A stretch of DNA of 64,000 bases from Atherinomorus stipes. Lineage: Eukaryota; Chordata; Actinopteri; Atheriniformes; Atherinidae. Shown in pieces: positions 12,601 through 30,420 of the stretch; position 1 is the stretch's first letter; each line of letters opens with the position of its first letter. The notes under the pieces were generated by a model that ran no database searches, was not told where the DNA came from, and saw nothing but the letters and a program-made list of their open reading frames with translations. The stretch is taken from the NCBI GenBank assembly GCA_023101725.1, contig JALJCO010013386.1, forward strand, positions 372,001-436,000, written 5' to 3'. The position numbers and the translations under genes are program-made.

Positions 12601-13300
12601 ACCCAGCAGCTCAGAGTGACATATTGGCGAGGACTCATCAAACATACATGTAGGCACATATGAGTGCTGCATCCACACAAACAACGATCCACTGAAATAG
12701 TAACGGAGAGTTGGTATTTGAGAATTAGGAAATTACACACTGTATATCTACAGATATGAAAAGTCATTTAGAGCATGTCAGTCATTAAAGTATGTGTGAA
12801 TATTGCTTAAAAACATTAAAAGCCATTCTTTATCATTTCCTTTTTACTTTAAAACATCTTTGAATTCAGTTTAAATATCTAAAAATGCTGCAGAGTCAAA
12901 GTTCTTATTATTTAAGTAATGTTAAAAAAACACACACACACACATACAGTATACTGTCATTTCAAATTTTGTTTTCCTGAAAATCTTGTTGCCCGGGATT
13001 CTTTTCTTCTGTTTGTCTTTTGCCGTTTTTATGAGAAAGATGTAAATAAAAACAGAGAACAATGTATGAATAATTGCATTCAGCGGCACTTTTAATCTGG
13101 CTTATTTTCCCAGAAAACAATATTTGACAAATGGAAAATCTGAGCTGCAGCTAACTTTAGAAATCTACAAGCAGCACTGGCTCCTCATCAAAAAAGTTAA
13201 TTTAAAGTCCTTGCCATGAGTTCACGTCACATTCTTGACACTCAGAAAACCCACTGACACTAAATCATTCACATCTTTGCTTGTTGTTGCATTTCTACAG
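9646..13300. other. intronic sequence without recognisable gene
   Basis: Contains a pyrimidine-rich stretch at about 9940-10075, an A17 run at about 10722, and an (AATTT)n-like pentanucleotide array at about 11258-11286. The rest is AT-rich unique sequence. No coding region is supported. Confidence 0.6.
11258..11286. repeat. (AATTT)n microsatellite
   Basis: Five to six copies of aattt in tandem. Confidence 0.9.
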
Positions 13301-14248
13301 TATTAGGGCTGGGATGATACACTTTTCTCCTGATTTGATTCTCTTCCTTTTTTTTTTTTTTGGGTTGCTGATTCAATTTAAATTGTGATACTTCAACTGA
13401 ATTTTGTGATTTTTAATTTGCTTTTATAACACCAGACCAAATTGTCAACCATTCTCTGCCTTTAAGTTTTTTTTCCGGATATAACTTCATGTTACTAGAC
13501 AGTCAAAGAAAGACATTTCGCCTGCTGGAGAAAAGCATTCAGTCTTTTTCTCTGCAAAACGTATAAACATAGACTAAAAGGAAGCATAGAAATTTGAAAA
13601 AACAAATGAACAAAAAATTAATTAAAAAATCTTTTTTTTTTAAATCATAATACTGTAATTGCAGCGTCCATATTTTAGAGATCTGTACATTTTTAGGCTG
13701 CATTTGTCAACAAGCTGCAGGTGTCCATCTTGTAACACAAGATATAAATACAAAACATTTTTTAAACTTTTTACATAACATACACAAGCACGTACTGTAA
13801 ATGTTTTTTTCTGAATGGTGCCTGTATCGTGGGAAATAAAAATCTTCACGCTGCCACTTCCAACATCTCATCAGTGATTCATTGATCTAAGCTTACGTGC
13901 AGCAGTTCTGTTTCCATCTTCGACAGCCAGATCGATCGCCTTAACTTGAAAGCTGCATCATGCATTTCTTTGCGTGTTTTCCATGATGAGGGTGTGTGCA
14001 TGACGCACAAAACAACTGAGCTGAAGAATTTAGTGTGAATGCGTTTGATGTAATTCAAGCAGTTTCATCGCTCCACTGTAACCTGTTCAGCAATTTCACT
14101 GGTCTGATGTAACGAGGCATAATGTTTTAGTGGCATGAAGCTCGTTAACTCATAAAAATCCATCGATTAGCTGCATCGTTGTTTAAGATTAAGTTTTCAA
14201 AGCATGTGACAAAAGTAGCGGCTTATGGCCCATAAATAACTATATATA

Positions 14249-14313
<65 letters not shown>

Positions 14314-14336
14314 TTTCCCCCCTCCCACTCCTAATA
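13301..14336. mobile_element. probable hAT-like non-autonomous element
   Basis: The left end TATTAGGGCTGGGATGATAC starts with the TTAGGGCTGGG motif common to fish hAT MITEs. The right end read inward is TATTAGGAGTGGGAGG, matching 12 of the first 14 positions. No clear 8-bp duplication is left. The interior is AT-rich with CAT/ATG-rich words, has no transposase, and ends in a long TA array that may have expanded inside the element. Confidence 0.45.
14251..14311. repeat. (TA)n microsatellite
   Basis: About 60 bp of uninterrupted AT dinucleotides, followed by T6C6. Confidence 0.97.
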
Positions 14337-19321
<4,985 letters not shown>

Positions 19322-21407
19322 ATTTATTTATTAATTGAAAACAAAGGTGGATGCCTCAAGAAGGCTTTAAAAGGTGCAGACAACAATTATAAGTGTGGCT
19401 TTTTGCTTAAGAATCTGCAAAGTACAGTATACTTAAAAATCGTTAGTACTCTGCTGGTAATAATCAGCCTTTAAAGACAAATAAATCTTAAATTCAGCTC
19501 CACATTTTACCCAGATTCACCAGGGAGCAGTGGGCTGCCATGTCTCGGGGACTTCAGCTAGAGGCAGCCTCTCACCCACCACAAGTTTTAGTAAGTTTTT
19601 AAGATAACAAATAATGTATAGGTTGGTGTTTGTGTTACACTACTGCTGCAAGGCACCACAAATAATGTGTTTTTTTTTTTTTTGGTTGTTTTTTTTCCAG
19701 CACAAACCAGCACTAATGCAGCAGAAACCAATGAAACCATTTTCATGCATTCTGGACAATATCAAGATGGTGTGAGTCATTGTCTTATAATAAACTTGCC
19801 ATATCTTAAAAACCAAAACAGGACAAACACAGATTTTTTTCAGCACAGTCCAGCAGTAATGCAGCACAAACAACTGAGACTATTTTCCACTAAGTTTTGT
19901 GTGGGGTGGGGGGGCCAGCTTCGAGCAGGTCTTACTATCTAAACTGATGGCAGTCCATGAATTCCCGTAGTTTCTGGTATTGCTGTTCCACGATGACATT
20001 GTACATACTGTACACATCCATCCATTATCTTTAATTCAACACACTGCATGTACCATGTTCTCTAATAAAGTTGCCCAGGTATTCCGAATGAAAAGAAAAA
20101 ATTCCCATTACATGACAGAACCTTTTTTTTCTGTTTCCTCTGCATGAAAATTCATCAAGACCTCTGACTTTTGAAAAAACAAAACAAAAGAAAACAAAAA
20201 CACAATAAATTTGAATTTATGTTGCTTGATTTCTGATATGTGATGTTACATAGGGCCTACTTGCCTTCCCATGTCAGCACAGCAACCTGAAAAGTTCCAT
20301 TTTTAATATGAAGTATATTTCTCCATTAAATGTCCAGTACCAATCATGTTCCAGCAGCAGCCAAGGTGGTTTCCTTGGAACAGACTAAAAAACCACTGAG
20401 CCAAACAACAGATAATAGTATCAGGTTGTGAGGTTTACAAAGAACTGCTCGGTATGCACAAACTGGAGTTCATGGAATATTTTGTGGAATAGCCTTAACT
20501 CGTTTTGACCCATGGAACCACTGATAGAAAATATGACTTAAAGGAGCCCTCATACAGACTAACCGTGCTTAAATAGCAGGTGATGTGCAGGAAGTACAGA
20601 ATCGTGGTTAAAAACAAAGAACAAACCGGCTACTTGTGCAAATGTTAACAAAAATAGGAATGAATGCGTGGGCTGCTTTCAAGGAAAACGCTGCAACTTT
20701 AACCACACTTTAACCGGTCATGCTCATTGTGTCTATCATGGTGAATCTGGCAGTGGCGGACTAGAGAGGTTGACGTTGTGAAATTGTTTATTGTCTTGGG
20801 GGGCCCGGGGGAGGCCATAGAGAAGTCTCTGGAGCTGCCCGACTAGAAAGAGAGCACTCTAAATACTGACAGGCAGCACTTGAGACAGGCTCAAGAGTGC
20901 AGGGGTCCTACTGAGCTATTGTCACCCACCATGCAGGTTAACAAGACACTGCACCAGCCTTTAACCTCTGTCTTTTGCTTTGCCCTCCTTTGTCAAGCTC
21001 ACTCTCACACAAGCCCCTCACATGCATGCTCCCCTCCACCATCGCGTTTTATCTATTTAAATGTTTTGGTTTGTCTACCCCTTCCTCCATCTCTCTTTCC
21101 AAAGATAAAGGAGAGAAGAGAGAGGGGTAAACAAGAAAACAATTTGCTTGTAAGGAAGTGAAGCGATGATTTCTCACCTCCTGTAATGACTTTATTCCCT
21201 CTACAGGCTTCTGTCTTCTCAAACCTTTCTGTTCCTTTTTATTATGCTCATCACCCATTTACATCTCTCAGTCCCTCTTTGTTCTGCTTTCGCTCTCTTT
21301 CACTTTCACTGCCTCTCTGGTGTATACAACCATTCATAACTCTAGGTTGTCATTTCAGCCTGCTTTCAATTCATACCCTTATAGAAAAAAACAGAAAAAA
21401 TGGCTGC

Positions 21408-21432
21408 GGGGGGGGGGGGGGGGGGGGGGGGG
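21408..21432. repeat. homopolymer run of 25 G
   Basis: Twenty-five consecutive G on the plus strand, meaning 25 C in the slit pre-mRNA. Such long G runs are rare compared with A/T runs. Confidence 0.95.
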
Positions 21433-21647
21433 CCTCTGGGTGAGCATGTGTTTCACATGCACATGAATCCACACATGCATGCAGAGACCTACTGTACACA
21501 CGCACATAAATGGACACACGGACCAACTACCCATAAAGAAGTTAGATTATCAGTCTACTTTCTTTAACACATACACAGCTTGTTCTTCTCAGTTTAATGT
21601 AGATGCTAAACGTGGATGTAGGAGACACCAGTAATTACACAAACACA

Positions 21648-21675
21648 GCAATCAGGGAGGGAAATCCCTGATTGC
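21648..21675. repeat. short perfect hairpin
   Basis: GCAATCAGGGA, a 6-nt spacer, then the exact complement TCCCTGATTGC. The stem is 11 bp. It could form a small hairpin; there is no sign that it is a functional RNA. Confidence 0.7.
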
Positions 21676-22853
21676 CGAGTTTATTATTCAGTGTTGACTC
21701 CATACAAATAAGAGGCTTTTTCTTTATAACTTCGCTTTCTTCTTTTCTGTTTGTTCCCATCTTCAGCGTCTCTTTCTGTCTCCTCTTCCATTCACTTCAT
21801 TTTCCTCGTCTGTCTGTCGGTCACGCCCGACTGCCATTCTGTCATCAGTGTCTTTTGCTCTTTCTCTAAAAGCTCTTAGCTTCCCTCAGGGCTCAACTTA
21901 TAACATTACAGTACACCTCAAATCTCTTTCTCTGCTTTTTTTCTCTCTCACGTACACACACACACACGCACACACTAATGGAAGAAAGGCTTACAATAGC
22001 TGCACTAAGTGAACACAGAGCCCTGGACATAGAAAAAGGGAGCATCCTAAAGAGCCTTTTGGGTGTCTGTTGCACACACTCAGATGTGTTTGGATTAAAC
22101 TCTGTAAACACATATCTGTGCATGCGGATGGCGAATCATTTGCAAAGGGGCATTATTTTTGGTACGGGAAAGTCTCTGCTTTCTGTTTGCAGCCTAAGTA
22201 GTATTGAGAAAATGCTTTCGAGCAAGCTTTGGTTGCGTGCATGTGAAACTGTTGTTTGGAAAGCAGAAGACCTGGTGCACACCAGCTGAAACATGACCTT
22301 AAAAACCACTGGCCATGGTCTGATGAAAACTTTCTGTGCATTCCAGTTAAAAAGAAAAAAAAAACACCAAAAATCTTGAACCCCCAATTGAAACTTCACC
22401 ACTGCCAAACTTTCAGAATCCACATGGCAGTTATAAATGTTTATCAGCATTAAATGTGTTGCACACATAATATTGTCTAACCTCTATCACAACAGTAAAA
22501 TATTATTGAATATATATATAGTTCTAATAATACTTGTAATAAAAGCAAGCAAGGTCAGCAAACACAACAATAAGCAAATCCAACTGGATTTCTAACTTTG
22601 ACCTGGAACAACATCGATTCAGATGTGACATCATTCTCAGATCTAAGTCCTGACCTTGGAAACAAATAAATGAGTGAATATATCGGCTACTTTCCCCTCT
22701 TTATGTACATTTTAATAAACAGCAATCACTTCACATATTGTGAAAATAAACCAAAAACAGAAACATAAGCCAAAGTCATATTTACATAGATAAAATTACA
22801 GTGATCCAAAACTGTGGTCTTCTAAGGCCTGTAGGTTATAAGTCCTGTTTCGA

Positions 22854-23351
22854 CCAGCGGGTCCGGGTTGGCCTGCTTTTTTTTTTTTTTTTTTGCTTTT
22901 ACATGGGCAAAAACTAGGGCGGTCACTTTTATATCCGACCCGACATGTCCAACGTTTTTGGGACCCTTCTTTTTGGGTATCGATCTTACCGATCCGACCC
23001 AAAAAGGTGGAGATAGACATGCTTTAATCTACTGATTGGTTAAAACTTCCTGTGCAACTTTGCACTAAGAACAAAGTGGCAACAGCACAGTAATTAAATA
23101 TACGGTTGTTTTTTGTCATTCAAAGCCATGTGTCAAGAAGAAATAATACAAATTGCTGGATTTAAGCCATTAAAGGTTGGCATTGCGCTGCTTTGACATC
23201 CCACTTTTACATAGCTGATGCAGCAAACCCCTATCCAGCTGATACATCACCTACTGGATAACGGTACAGTCAGCTGTGGAAACGCTATAGAGACCGGGAT
23301 TTACTGTACCATCCTCCTCTTACAGCAACTGTCCCAACCCGGACCCGCTGG
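22854..23351. mobile_element. TIR-bounded element, superfamily not assigned
   Basis: The left end CCAGCGGGTCCGGGTTGG is an exact 18-bp inverted copy of the right end CCAACCCGGACCCGCTGG. The TIRs are GC-rich and the 460-bp interior is AT-rich, with a T18 run near the left end. I see no convincing target duplication, so the real ends may lie a few bases further out (TTTC is present near both sides). No transposase is encoded. A minus-strand ORF crossing the left end is not protein-like. Confidence 0.7.
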
Positions 23352-23384
23352 CAGAAATGCGGCTTTTGATGCCCCCCTGTTCCA

Positions 23385-23528
23385 GTGCACTTGATTTAGA
23401 TGAAAAGAATCCAACAGCTTTTTGTCAAGTTCTGCATAATGAGTCATTCATTTCAGTAAGGTGTGTTGAAGCAGGGAAATATCTAAAACCTGCATAACAG
23501 TGGCCCTCAAGGAGGGGAGTTTGAGATC
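23385..23528. mobile_element. decayed hAT-like MITE
   Basis: Words such as aggtgtgttgaagcagggaaa, atctaaaacctgcat and gtggccctcaaggagggg match the right half of a very common fish hAT-like MITE, also seen at 23660-23880 and 45797-46003. The left half is degraded. Confidence 0.55.
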
Positions 23529-23659
23529 TGTGCACTATATGAAACAAACTGAATTCTGGATTAGTTTATTTTAGCTTTTTTGAAATAATCTGCCTCACAA
23601 ATCACGAAAACTTCGTCCACATATCCTTTAATCATAATTTACGATTTGGATATTCACTA

Positions 23660-23880
23660 TCTACATCTAAGTCCAGTCCTCGAGAGCTTCTATCCTGCAC
23701 GTTTTGGTTGCATACTGTACCTTCTCCAACACACCTGAATCAAATGAATAGCTCGTTATCAGGCCTCTGCAGAGCTGGATGACATGTGCTTGAGGGGATT
23801 GACCATTTGATTCAGGTGTGTTGGAGAGGGTATGCTATAAAAACTGCAGGATCTTTAGGGCCCAGACTTGGGTACTCCTG
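23660..23880. mobile_element. hAT-like MITE (CCTCGAG family)
   Basis: The left part has gtccagtcctcgagagc and the right part gggcccagacttgggtactcctg. The inner arms contain the complementary words ccaacacacctgaatcaaatg and gattcaggtgtgttgg, so the element is close to palindromic. Same family as 45797-46003. No coding capacity. Confidence 0.7.
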
Positions 23881-26552
23881 ATCTACATGGAATTTAGTTA
23901 TAATCAACATTTGGACCTGTGGGCAGATTGATAAACTCTATGCTGCATGCAGTATTGTCTTATCTTTAATTGATAAAACACCTTTTGGAGCTTAAAGTGT
24001 TTTTTCTGTAAAAATTGAGTTGTTGAGCTGCACAACAAGCTGAAATGTTTCGTCAGATATATATATGTCACACTTGGTTCTCCTTGCTGCTTATTTTGCA
24101 TGTTTGTATATGTGTTTAATATGAATGGATCCCAGGAAGGCTGACTTAAATGAATCCTAATAAAGCAGGTTTCATACAGCCACCAATAGTGCAACCACAA
24201 ACTGTCAAACTGTCAGCACAAAAAACAAAAACAGAGATATGTACATATTCTCATTCAAAACAGTCTCAATCAACCAACAAAATGCTTTCTCCGCACTGCA
24301 GCATACCACATACTGTGTATGCATGAGACACTGAGCATCTGTGTGTCAGTATGTGTGTCTAAAATGCATAATCGTTGACTGTATCACACCTTAACCACAG
24401 GGAAACACCCACAGCACATTTCAATTATTTTGCACTTTTGTGTGTGTGTGTGTGTACATGCATGCATAAGCGTGGCAGGGCGTTAGGAACTGCTCTATTG
24501 ATGAGAGAATGAAGTCATTTTTCAATGTGGGGTTAAGCGCTGCATTATTGCCGCCTCATTTGGCTCCTGTGGGCCACCATAGCCCTCCTGTCTGGTTTCC
24601 ATGGCACAGAGAGAGAACAGAGAGGGGAATGTCCCTGCTTACCAGACTGCAAGTTCATCCATCAGCTCACACACAAACACACACGCACACACACACGCAC
24701 AGACCCATACACACTCTTTGGAGCAGGCTTATCCCACTCCCAGTCAACTTTCCCACAAAGTTGCAACAAATCAAGAGCAGCAGCGCTAAGAATCCCAAAG
24801 CCAGCCAATATCGCATTATACACCAGTTGTGTTTTTTGGGAAACAACACAAGTTGTGTGCCGCTGTAAAACCAGTTCTAAAAATATAAAGTTTCTGGTAT
24901 GATTCATAGTCCACAGGGGCTCACTTGTAAACTAAGGAAACCTTAAAGAGTCCATAATGCTGAGAGGAAAGGACTTTATTTCTCAGTAGTCTCTTAACTT
25001 CTAAGCTCCCCGCCTTCCTTTTATATGTGTTTAGTGTGAAAAGACGGAGCTTTGTTCTGTATTGATCAACATCGGCACGGTGTAATTCACAGACACTGTA
25101 GGAATTGTTTGCGGTAATGGGATGGGACAAGTAGACTTAATGTGCACGTGCACCTTTTTGTGTGTGTGTGTGTTTGGAGGTGGCTCTATGTTGGCAATTT
25201 CAACAAGCGCTGAATACGAGCCAACCGTGTCAGTTCACACACCAATTCATCTGGAGTCATCATCATACAGCGCAGACAGAGCAGCCGCACTGTAAAGACA
25301 GTGAGATGGATGAACTGGTCTCTTTCCTTTATGTAAACTCTGATGATTTTTTTCATCCTGAACAAAGTTCAGCAAAAACATCCCACAAGCTGGCTCCCTC
25401 TTTGTCCTCTCTTCTTTCTTTTAATACCTTTGAGGTCAAATCTCTCTTTGGTTTACTGTAAACATCCCCATGTATCACTGTCATATCAGAACATTCATCT
25501 TCTATAGAGTGGCCAGTATCCCTGCAGTGCACCATTCACTCTCATTCATGCGCTCATGCTGAGCACAGAGTGCATGGGGGGCACATACACAAAGATACAT
25601 GTATCTGTGAATGCGAGCATGCCAACATGCCACACATCAACAACTTGCTTTACTTAAGCTCTTGTGACTTTTTTTGTTTTCTGCAGTCCATTTATCGTGG
25701 AGACAAAACTTAATAAAAACACACACAAAATTCTTCTGTGCACAAACACAAGCACCCACATAAGCTGCTACACAAAATGTCAGAAGAGTGGATGTATCTC
25801 ACAGAAGTTCACCCTAAATTCCAATTAGCCACTTACACACACACTGGGTACCATTTAGTTGTCAGTTTTCAAAGGTAAATGTTGTTTAAAAACTTTGTGC
25901 AAAGTAAACCATAACCTTTTCATCATCAAGTAACATTAGAGCCCAAGTCAAACAACAAATTATTGGACAAAAGTTACTCAAACCATCAGCTTTATTCTAT
26001 TTAGACTGTGATGCCAGTTAATTACACCTCAGTCCAATTCATAACAGTCCTCTTGGCCAAAACTAGTGGACAACTTTTGCGCATGAAGTTCCTTTTAAAA
26101 AAGCTCCTAAAATACCAAAGTTTCAGCTTTTGCTTAGGTGGCACATAATGCAATGGTCCTGTACTTAAGCTTACATGTTCCTTAAAGCAATACCGCATAA
26201 GTATTCAATCTTAAAGCTCTGGGCTTCTGACTGGTTTTGTTGGCACAATGATATTTATTATGCACATTCCTGGGGCCCCCATTGTCCTGCAGCACCCTCA
26301 GATTGAGAAACTGCGCTTTACAACTCAGTGTTCCAGCCCGGAGCGTCATGTGATAGCTGTGTTTTGCTTTACAGTACCATGTGACACCCCCCTAAAAACT
26401 GGATATCAGTACACTGGCCGTTTTGGGCGCACATCATGGGTCTGATTCAGCAAAGAAAGTACCAGGACATAATCACAGAAAGCTAAAAGAAACAGAGAAA
26501 GTGACAGAGGAAGAGAGAAGACAGGAGCCATCATTGGACTGACTTTAATTGG
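23881..26552. other. intronic sequence without recognisable gene
   Basis: Unique AT-rich sequence with CA tracts (about 24670-24700) and short GT tracts. ORFs present are short and not protein-like. Confidence 0.6.
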
Positions 26553-26720
26553 CTGGAAAGCAGGGATGCACGATATTGGAATTTTGGCCGATATCCGATA
26601 TGCCAATATTTTAAAATTCATGTGGTTGATAACTGATATCGCTACCGATATTAAAGCTGAAAAAAATAAGCAGTCATTGTAAATAGCAGTTTTGTCATCT
26701 GTTCCCCACACTTTGAAAAT

Positions 26721-27127
26721 TAGGGGTGGGAAAAAATATTGATACACTGAAATATCATGATATTTTCATATGCTATATCAAATCGATTTCTAAAGACGCC
26801 CTATCGATCTATTTTACTTACAAAATCTCGCGAGATTTCATCGTTCTGTTACAAAATGTTGTGAATTCTCACGAGATTACGTAACAAAACAATGAAATAT
26901 TGCATTAGTAAAATAGATCGATAACATGATTTTAAATGTCAATATGATATCAGCACATGAAAATGTGAAATTTTTGTGAATTTTCGTAAGATTTTGTAAC
27001 AGAGCGATGAAATATCGCAAGATTTTGTTAGTAACATAGACCGATACCCCATTTTTAAATGTCAATATGATATCAGCATATGAAAATATTGCAATATTTC
27101 AGAGTATCGATATTTTTCTCATCCCTA
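26721..27127. mobile_element. nested foldback-like MITE (TAGGGGTGGGAAAAAATAT family)
   Basis: The left end TAGGGGTGGGAAAAAATAT pairs with the right end read inward, TAGGGATGAGAAAAATATCG. Arms are long and rich in CGATAT, TTTTCATATG and ATCTCGCGAGATTTCATC words, so most of the element is an inverted repeat. A second copy is at 60562-61002. The target duplication is not clear in this copy. Confidence 0.75.
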
Positions 27128-27302
27128 GTCTTTAGAAGTTTAAAAGTCTAAAAAGAAGTTTTTGAAGAAGAAAAAGAAGAATATGTTGTTTCTTTTTTAG
27201 ACTTGAGAAACAGTGGGCTGATTGGTTAAATATCGGTTAAATATCAGTGGGGTAGCCGATGTCCAATACTCAGTGGAATTAGGGGAAAAGAAAACGGAAG
27301 GG

Positions 27303-27328
27303 AAAAAAAAAAAAAAAAAAAAAAAAAA
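27303..27328. repeat. poly-A run
   Basis: A26 inside the right flank of the outer hAT-like element. Confidence 0.95.
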
Positions 27329-27399
27329 GAAGAAATTTAAGGCCGATATAGTCCGATACCGATAGGGAGCCGATTATATCAAGCATCCATACTGGAGAG

Positions 27400-28455
27400 A
27401 GCTCAGAGAAAGGATGCAGGACAGATGCCAAATGAATGTTTCTTTATGGGATGCTATACTTCAAAAATTTTAAAAGGATGCAAAGAAAGGATGCATAATA
27501 TTATCATAATATTATGTTTACCATCATTATCAGTCACATTGGCATTAAAATGCATAATTGAAGATTATACATAAGCGTCTGCTTGACTTTTTTAATTACA
27601 CAACTTTTAAACAGCATTCAAATTCTTTCGCTACTTCTCTCACTCAAAATGTCAAATATGAGGGATAAAACTTCACAGTTGTACAGGTATAATGTTCACA
27701 TTTTGTGAAAAAGCAGGAAAGAAATGAAACCCTACATTTATTGGTATCGGTTGATACTGCTATTTTAAATTGAAAGTTGGGCAATATTGGCATATTGGAT
27801 ATCAGTAGAAAGGACAATAATCAAATATTCATACTTTAAACAAACAAAACCAAACTTTGGCAGATTTTTTCAGTAAAGTGCTCCGTAATGACAACTAATG
27901 AAAAATTTAATCTAAAATGAAGATTACTTTATTAATCCCAGGAGCGATTAATAATTCGGCATCCATCTTGCATCCTACTTGTGATGTGCAGTTCCTCAGA
28001 CTTTGGGATGCTGCAGAGCAATGAGAGCTATATGCATAATAAATGTCACTGTGCCATGAAAACAAGTAAGAAACACAAATTTTATAAGGTTAGAGAGTTA
28101 CATAGTGCCACTTTTAACACAATAGAGTTGGGGATGCTAAATTCATAACAACCCTCTATCCTTATCACATGACTTTGACATTGAATTTAACTTATTTAAA
28201 ACAGATTTAAATTTGCAGTGACATGGAAAAAGATGTTAACTAATATTTTGAAACACATTGGGGAGGGATTGTTTCAAGTAGCTAATAAAGCTAATATTGA
28301 AGATGATGAAGGAGTAGCATGGTGAGCACAGAGAAGGTAAACATCTGTTTATGAAGCATGCTAACAGGGACTGATGGAAACTGAGAATCATGAACAGGTG
28401 CTTGTGTCCAGCACTAATTACATGCCTGACCCCATGAGTATTAAGTATGTGGCAT
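27400..28455. other. intronic sequence, possible old repeat
   Basis: AT-rich. The words attactttattaatccc at about 27923 recall a widespread fish LINE-like 3' repeat, but I see no element boundaries. No gene. Confidence 0.5.
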
Positions 28456-29225
28456 TTAAAGGAGAACTCAGTAACTTTTTCACCTCAATAAATGATTTTC
28501 GGAATCCCTGTGGGGCTAAACTAAGTGTTTCTGGAGCGATTTGATGTTTCACCCCCTCCCGCTGGTGTCTCTGGCTTGCGAGCAGCACTTGCAAGTCTGC
28601 CTGCGCCGACCCGACACAGAACTTGCGACAACAGAAACCGCTGTACGGCACTCAGGTCCCCTATCTACCGAGCTGCTTCCAGCGCTGATTTCAACCAGAC
28701 TACCAGCACTGATTCGAAGAAAACATTTCTTTAGCTTCCCACTACCTAAACACCGGCTCCTGGCTCTCATAACCAACTCTTTGCTGGACCAGAGTGAAGA
28801 ACCGATTGCGGTAGCTTGCGCTGCCTGGGCGCTGGGTGAAGCATCACTGCTTCAGGATCAATAATCACTTGTCATGTTCGCAAGAAGTAAATAAAAGTTC
28901 ATATTCTTACCTGTTTCCCGCCAACACCAGAGAAAAATATAACGCACGGCATATTTACCCGCAAAACACGGGTAAAACGTCCCGCTGCAGGAGAGAAAGG
29001 ACTCTGCTTTGAGCAGAGGGAGACGAGCTGCTGCTACCAACGCAGCAAAGTAGCATCAACAAGCTAGTAAAAACTTAGAAATATATCCAGGGATCAAAAT
29101 AGAGGAAAGACAAGAAGGGAAGCCGTCTGTATGCTTTGGGGGTGTAGGGAGGGTACGAACTTTAGGACAGTGAAAGGACGCCACTAGGGGGAACCCCGAG
29201 CTGAAGTTACTGAGTTCTGCTTTAA
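28456..29225. mobile_element. TTAA-flanked MITE B (Kolobok/T2-like)
   Basis: The left end is TTAAAGGAGAACTCAGTAAC and the right end, read inward, is TTAAAGCAGAACTCAGTAAC: 19 of 20 positions match. TTAA at 28456-28459 and 29222-29225 fits a TTAA target duplication. TTAAAGGAG fits the TTAAAGGRR end consensus I recall for T2 MITEs of the Kolobok superfamily; piggyBac also uses TTAA. The 760-bp interior is relatively GC-rich. It carries short ORFs on both strands, none recognisable as a transposase. Confidence 0.85.
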
Positions 29226-30417
29226 GTAGAGTTATGTAGATACTTTACCTACTTCTAGGTGCATGGAGAGGAAACAATTTTGACCTGTTTGGTATTTAGC
29301 AGCTAAAATTTCAGGAGACTCAGTAAATTTAAAGCAAACTATAAAAGTCTTGCCAGTTGGATCTAAACCAATCACCCCTGACGTACAACTGTCTTTTCCA
29401 TTAAGCAGTGCAAGTTTCCTCAATAGTTTTTTTTTTTTTTTTTTTTGAGGGGACTTGGTCTAAATAAGACTACATTGTATAAAAAGGATCTATATGTCAC
29501 ATATCCACAGGAGTTTACATAGAGACACTAACATACTGACGAAGGGGCCCTATGAAGCAAAGATGGTCCATTTGGATCCATCTCCACTTCCCCCGACTCT
29601 AAAAAAAGCCTGGAGTCACATAGTGAGATCTCCTGCCTTCTTTCCCAGACTCTCTGACGAGGTGTCAAATCTTCTCAGCTCCACCTGACACAGGAGCCAC
29701 ATGCCAAACATCCTCGGTCCTGTTTGCATGTATCTGTGGGAGTGCATGTTGCTGCTGTTATCACCTTCTTGTTTGCGGTTTCTCTGTTTGTCCATCATGT
29801 AAAGTCCTAACAGATGAATGATATCAATGCACAAAGTTTACACAGAACCTAAGCAAATGGGAAACTCTGTACCACGCTGAGAGGCATTTGCCTTCTGTAA
29901 AGCTATCATCACACAGTAGAATCCATAGCAACCGCATTACACCCATTCAAAGGACACATAACTTTATTAACTCACACACAGCGTGAGATGTCTCTAAAAG
30001 CAGCGTGGTGCGCGGGCGTCCTGCCATCCTGAAAACATAACTTTATTAACCAGTGTGTTGACACAGACACACAGTCGCTTGCAAGCTCAACAAGTTCATT
30101 AAGTGGCTCATGGCTGGCCTGCAACTGAACACAGCTTTATAACTAGCAGTGCCAGACACGGACACAGCAGAGGTCATTGTGCATCAGCTACCAGAAGAAA
30201 AAAGATTATATGACAACATGGAGGGGAGAGGTGGGGATGGGCAGAGGTGGACTGAAAGACTGCTTTCCATGTTTCATTCCTAAACTGATTAAACAAAATG
30301 TGTGTTACAACAAAGGCTACTCAGAGACAGCAAAGTGCACCCTCTGATTTACAAAATACAACTGTGAGAATTACAAAACCAAAATTACAAAGACAAAAAT
30401 TACAAAAAACCCAAACA

Positions 30418-30420
<3 letters not shown>

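Larger units (their letters stand above)
19333..22846. other. intronic sequence without recognisable gene
   Basis: Mostly unique. It includes the poly-G run at 21408-21432, a perfect 11-bp-stem hairpin at 21648-21675, pyrimidine-rich tracts (about 21190-21330 and 21720-21880) and a CA tract at about 21955-21975. A GC-rich patch with ggcagtggcggac at about 20750 may be an old element end. No gene is supported. Confidence 0.55.
26561..27391. mobile_element. hAT-like MITE with a second MITE nested inside
   Basis: The outer element begins CAGGGATGCACGATATTGG and ends, read inward, TATGGATGCTTGATATAATC. The flanks ctggaaag (26553-26560) and ctggagag (27392-27399) are an 8-bp target duplication with one mismatch, as expected for hAT. 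The outer sequence has the repeated GCCGATAT words known from this class. It is split by the inner element at 26721-27127 and also carries a poly-A run at 27303-27328. Confidence 0.75.

Noticed and set aside
22796..23020. Minus-strand ORF and tRNA-like box B word near gtttcgacc
   Set aside because: No tRNA cloverleaf or box A at the right spacing; the word overlaps the end of the TIR element.
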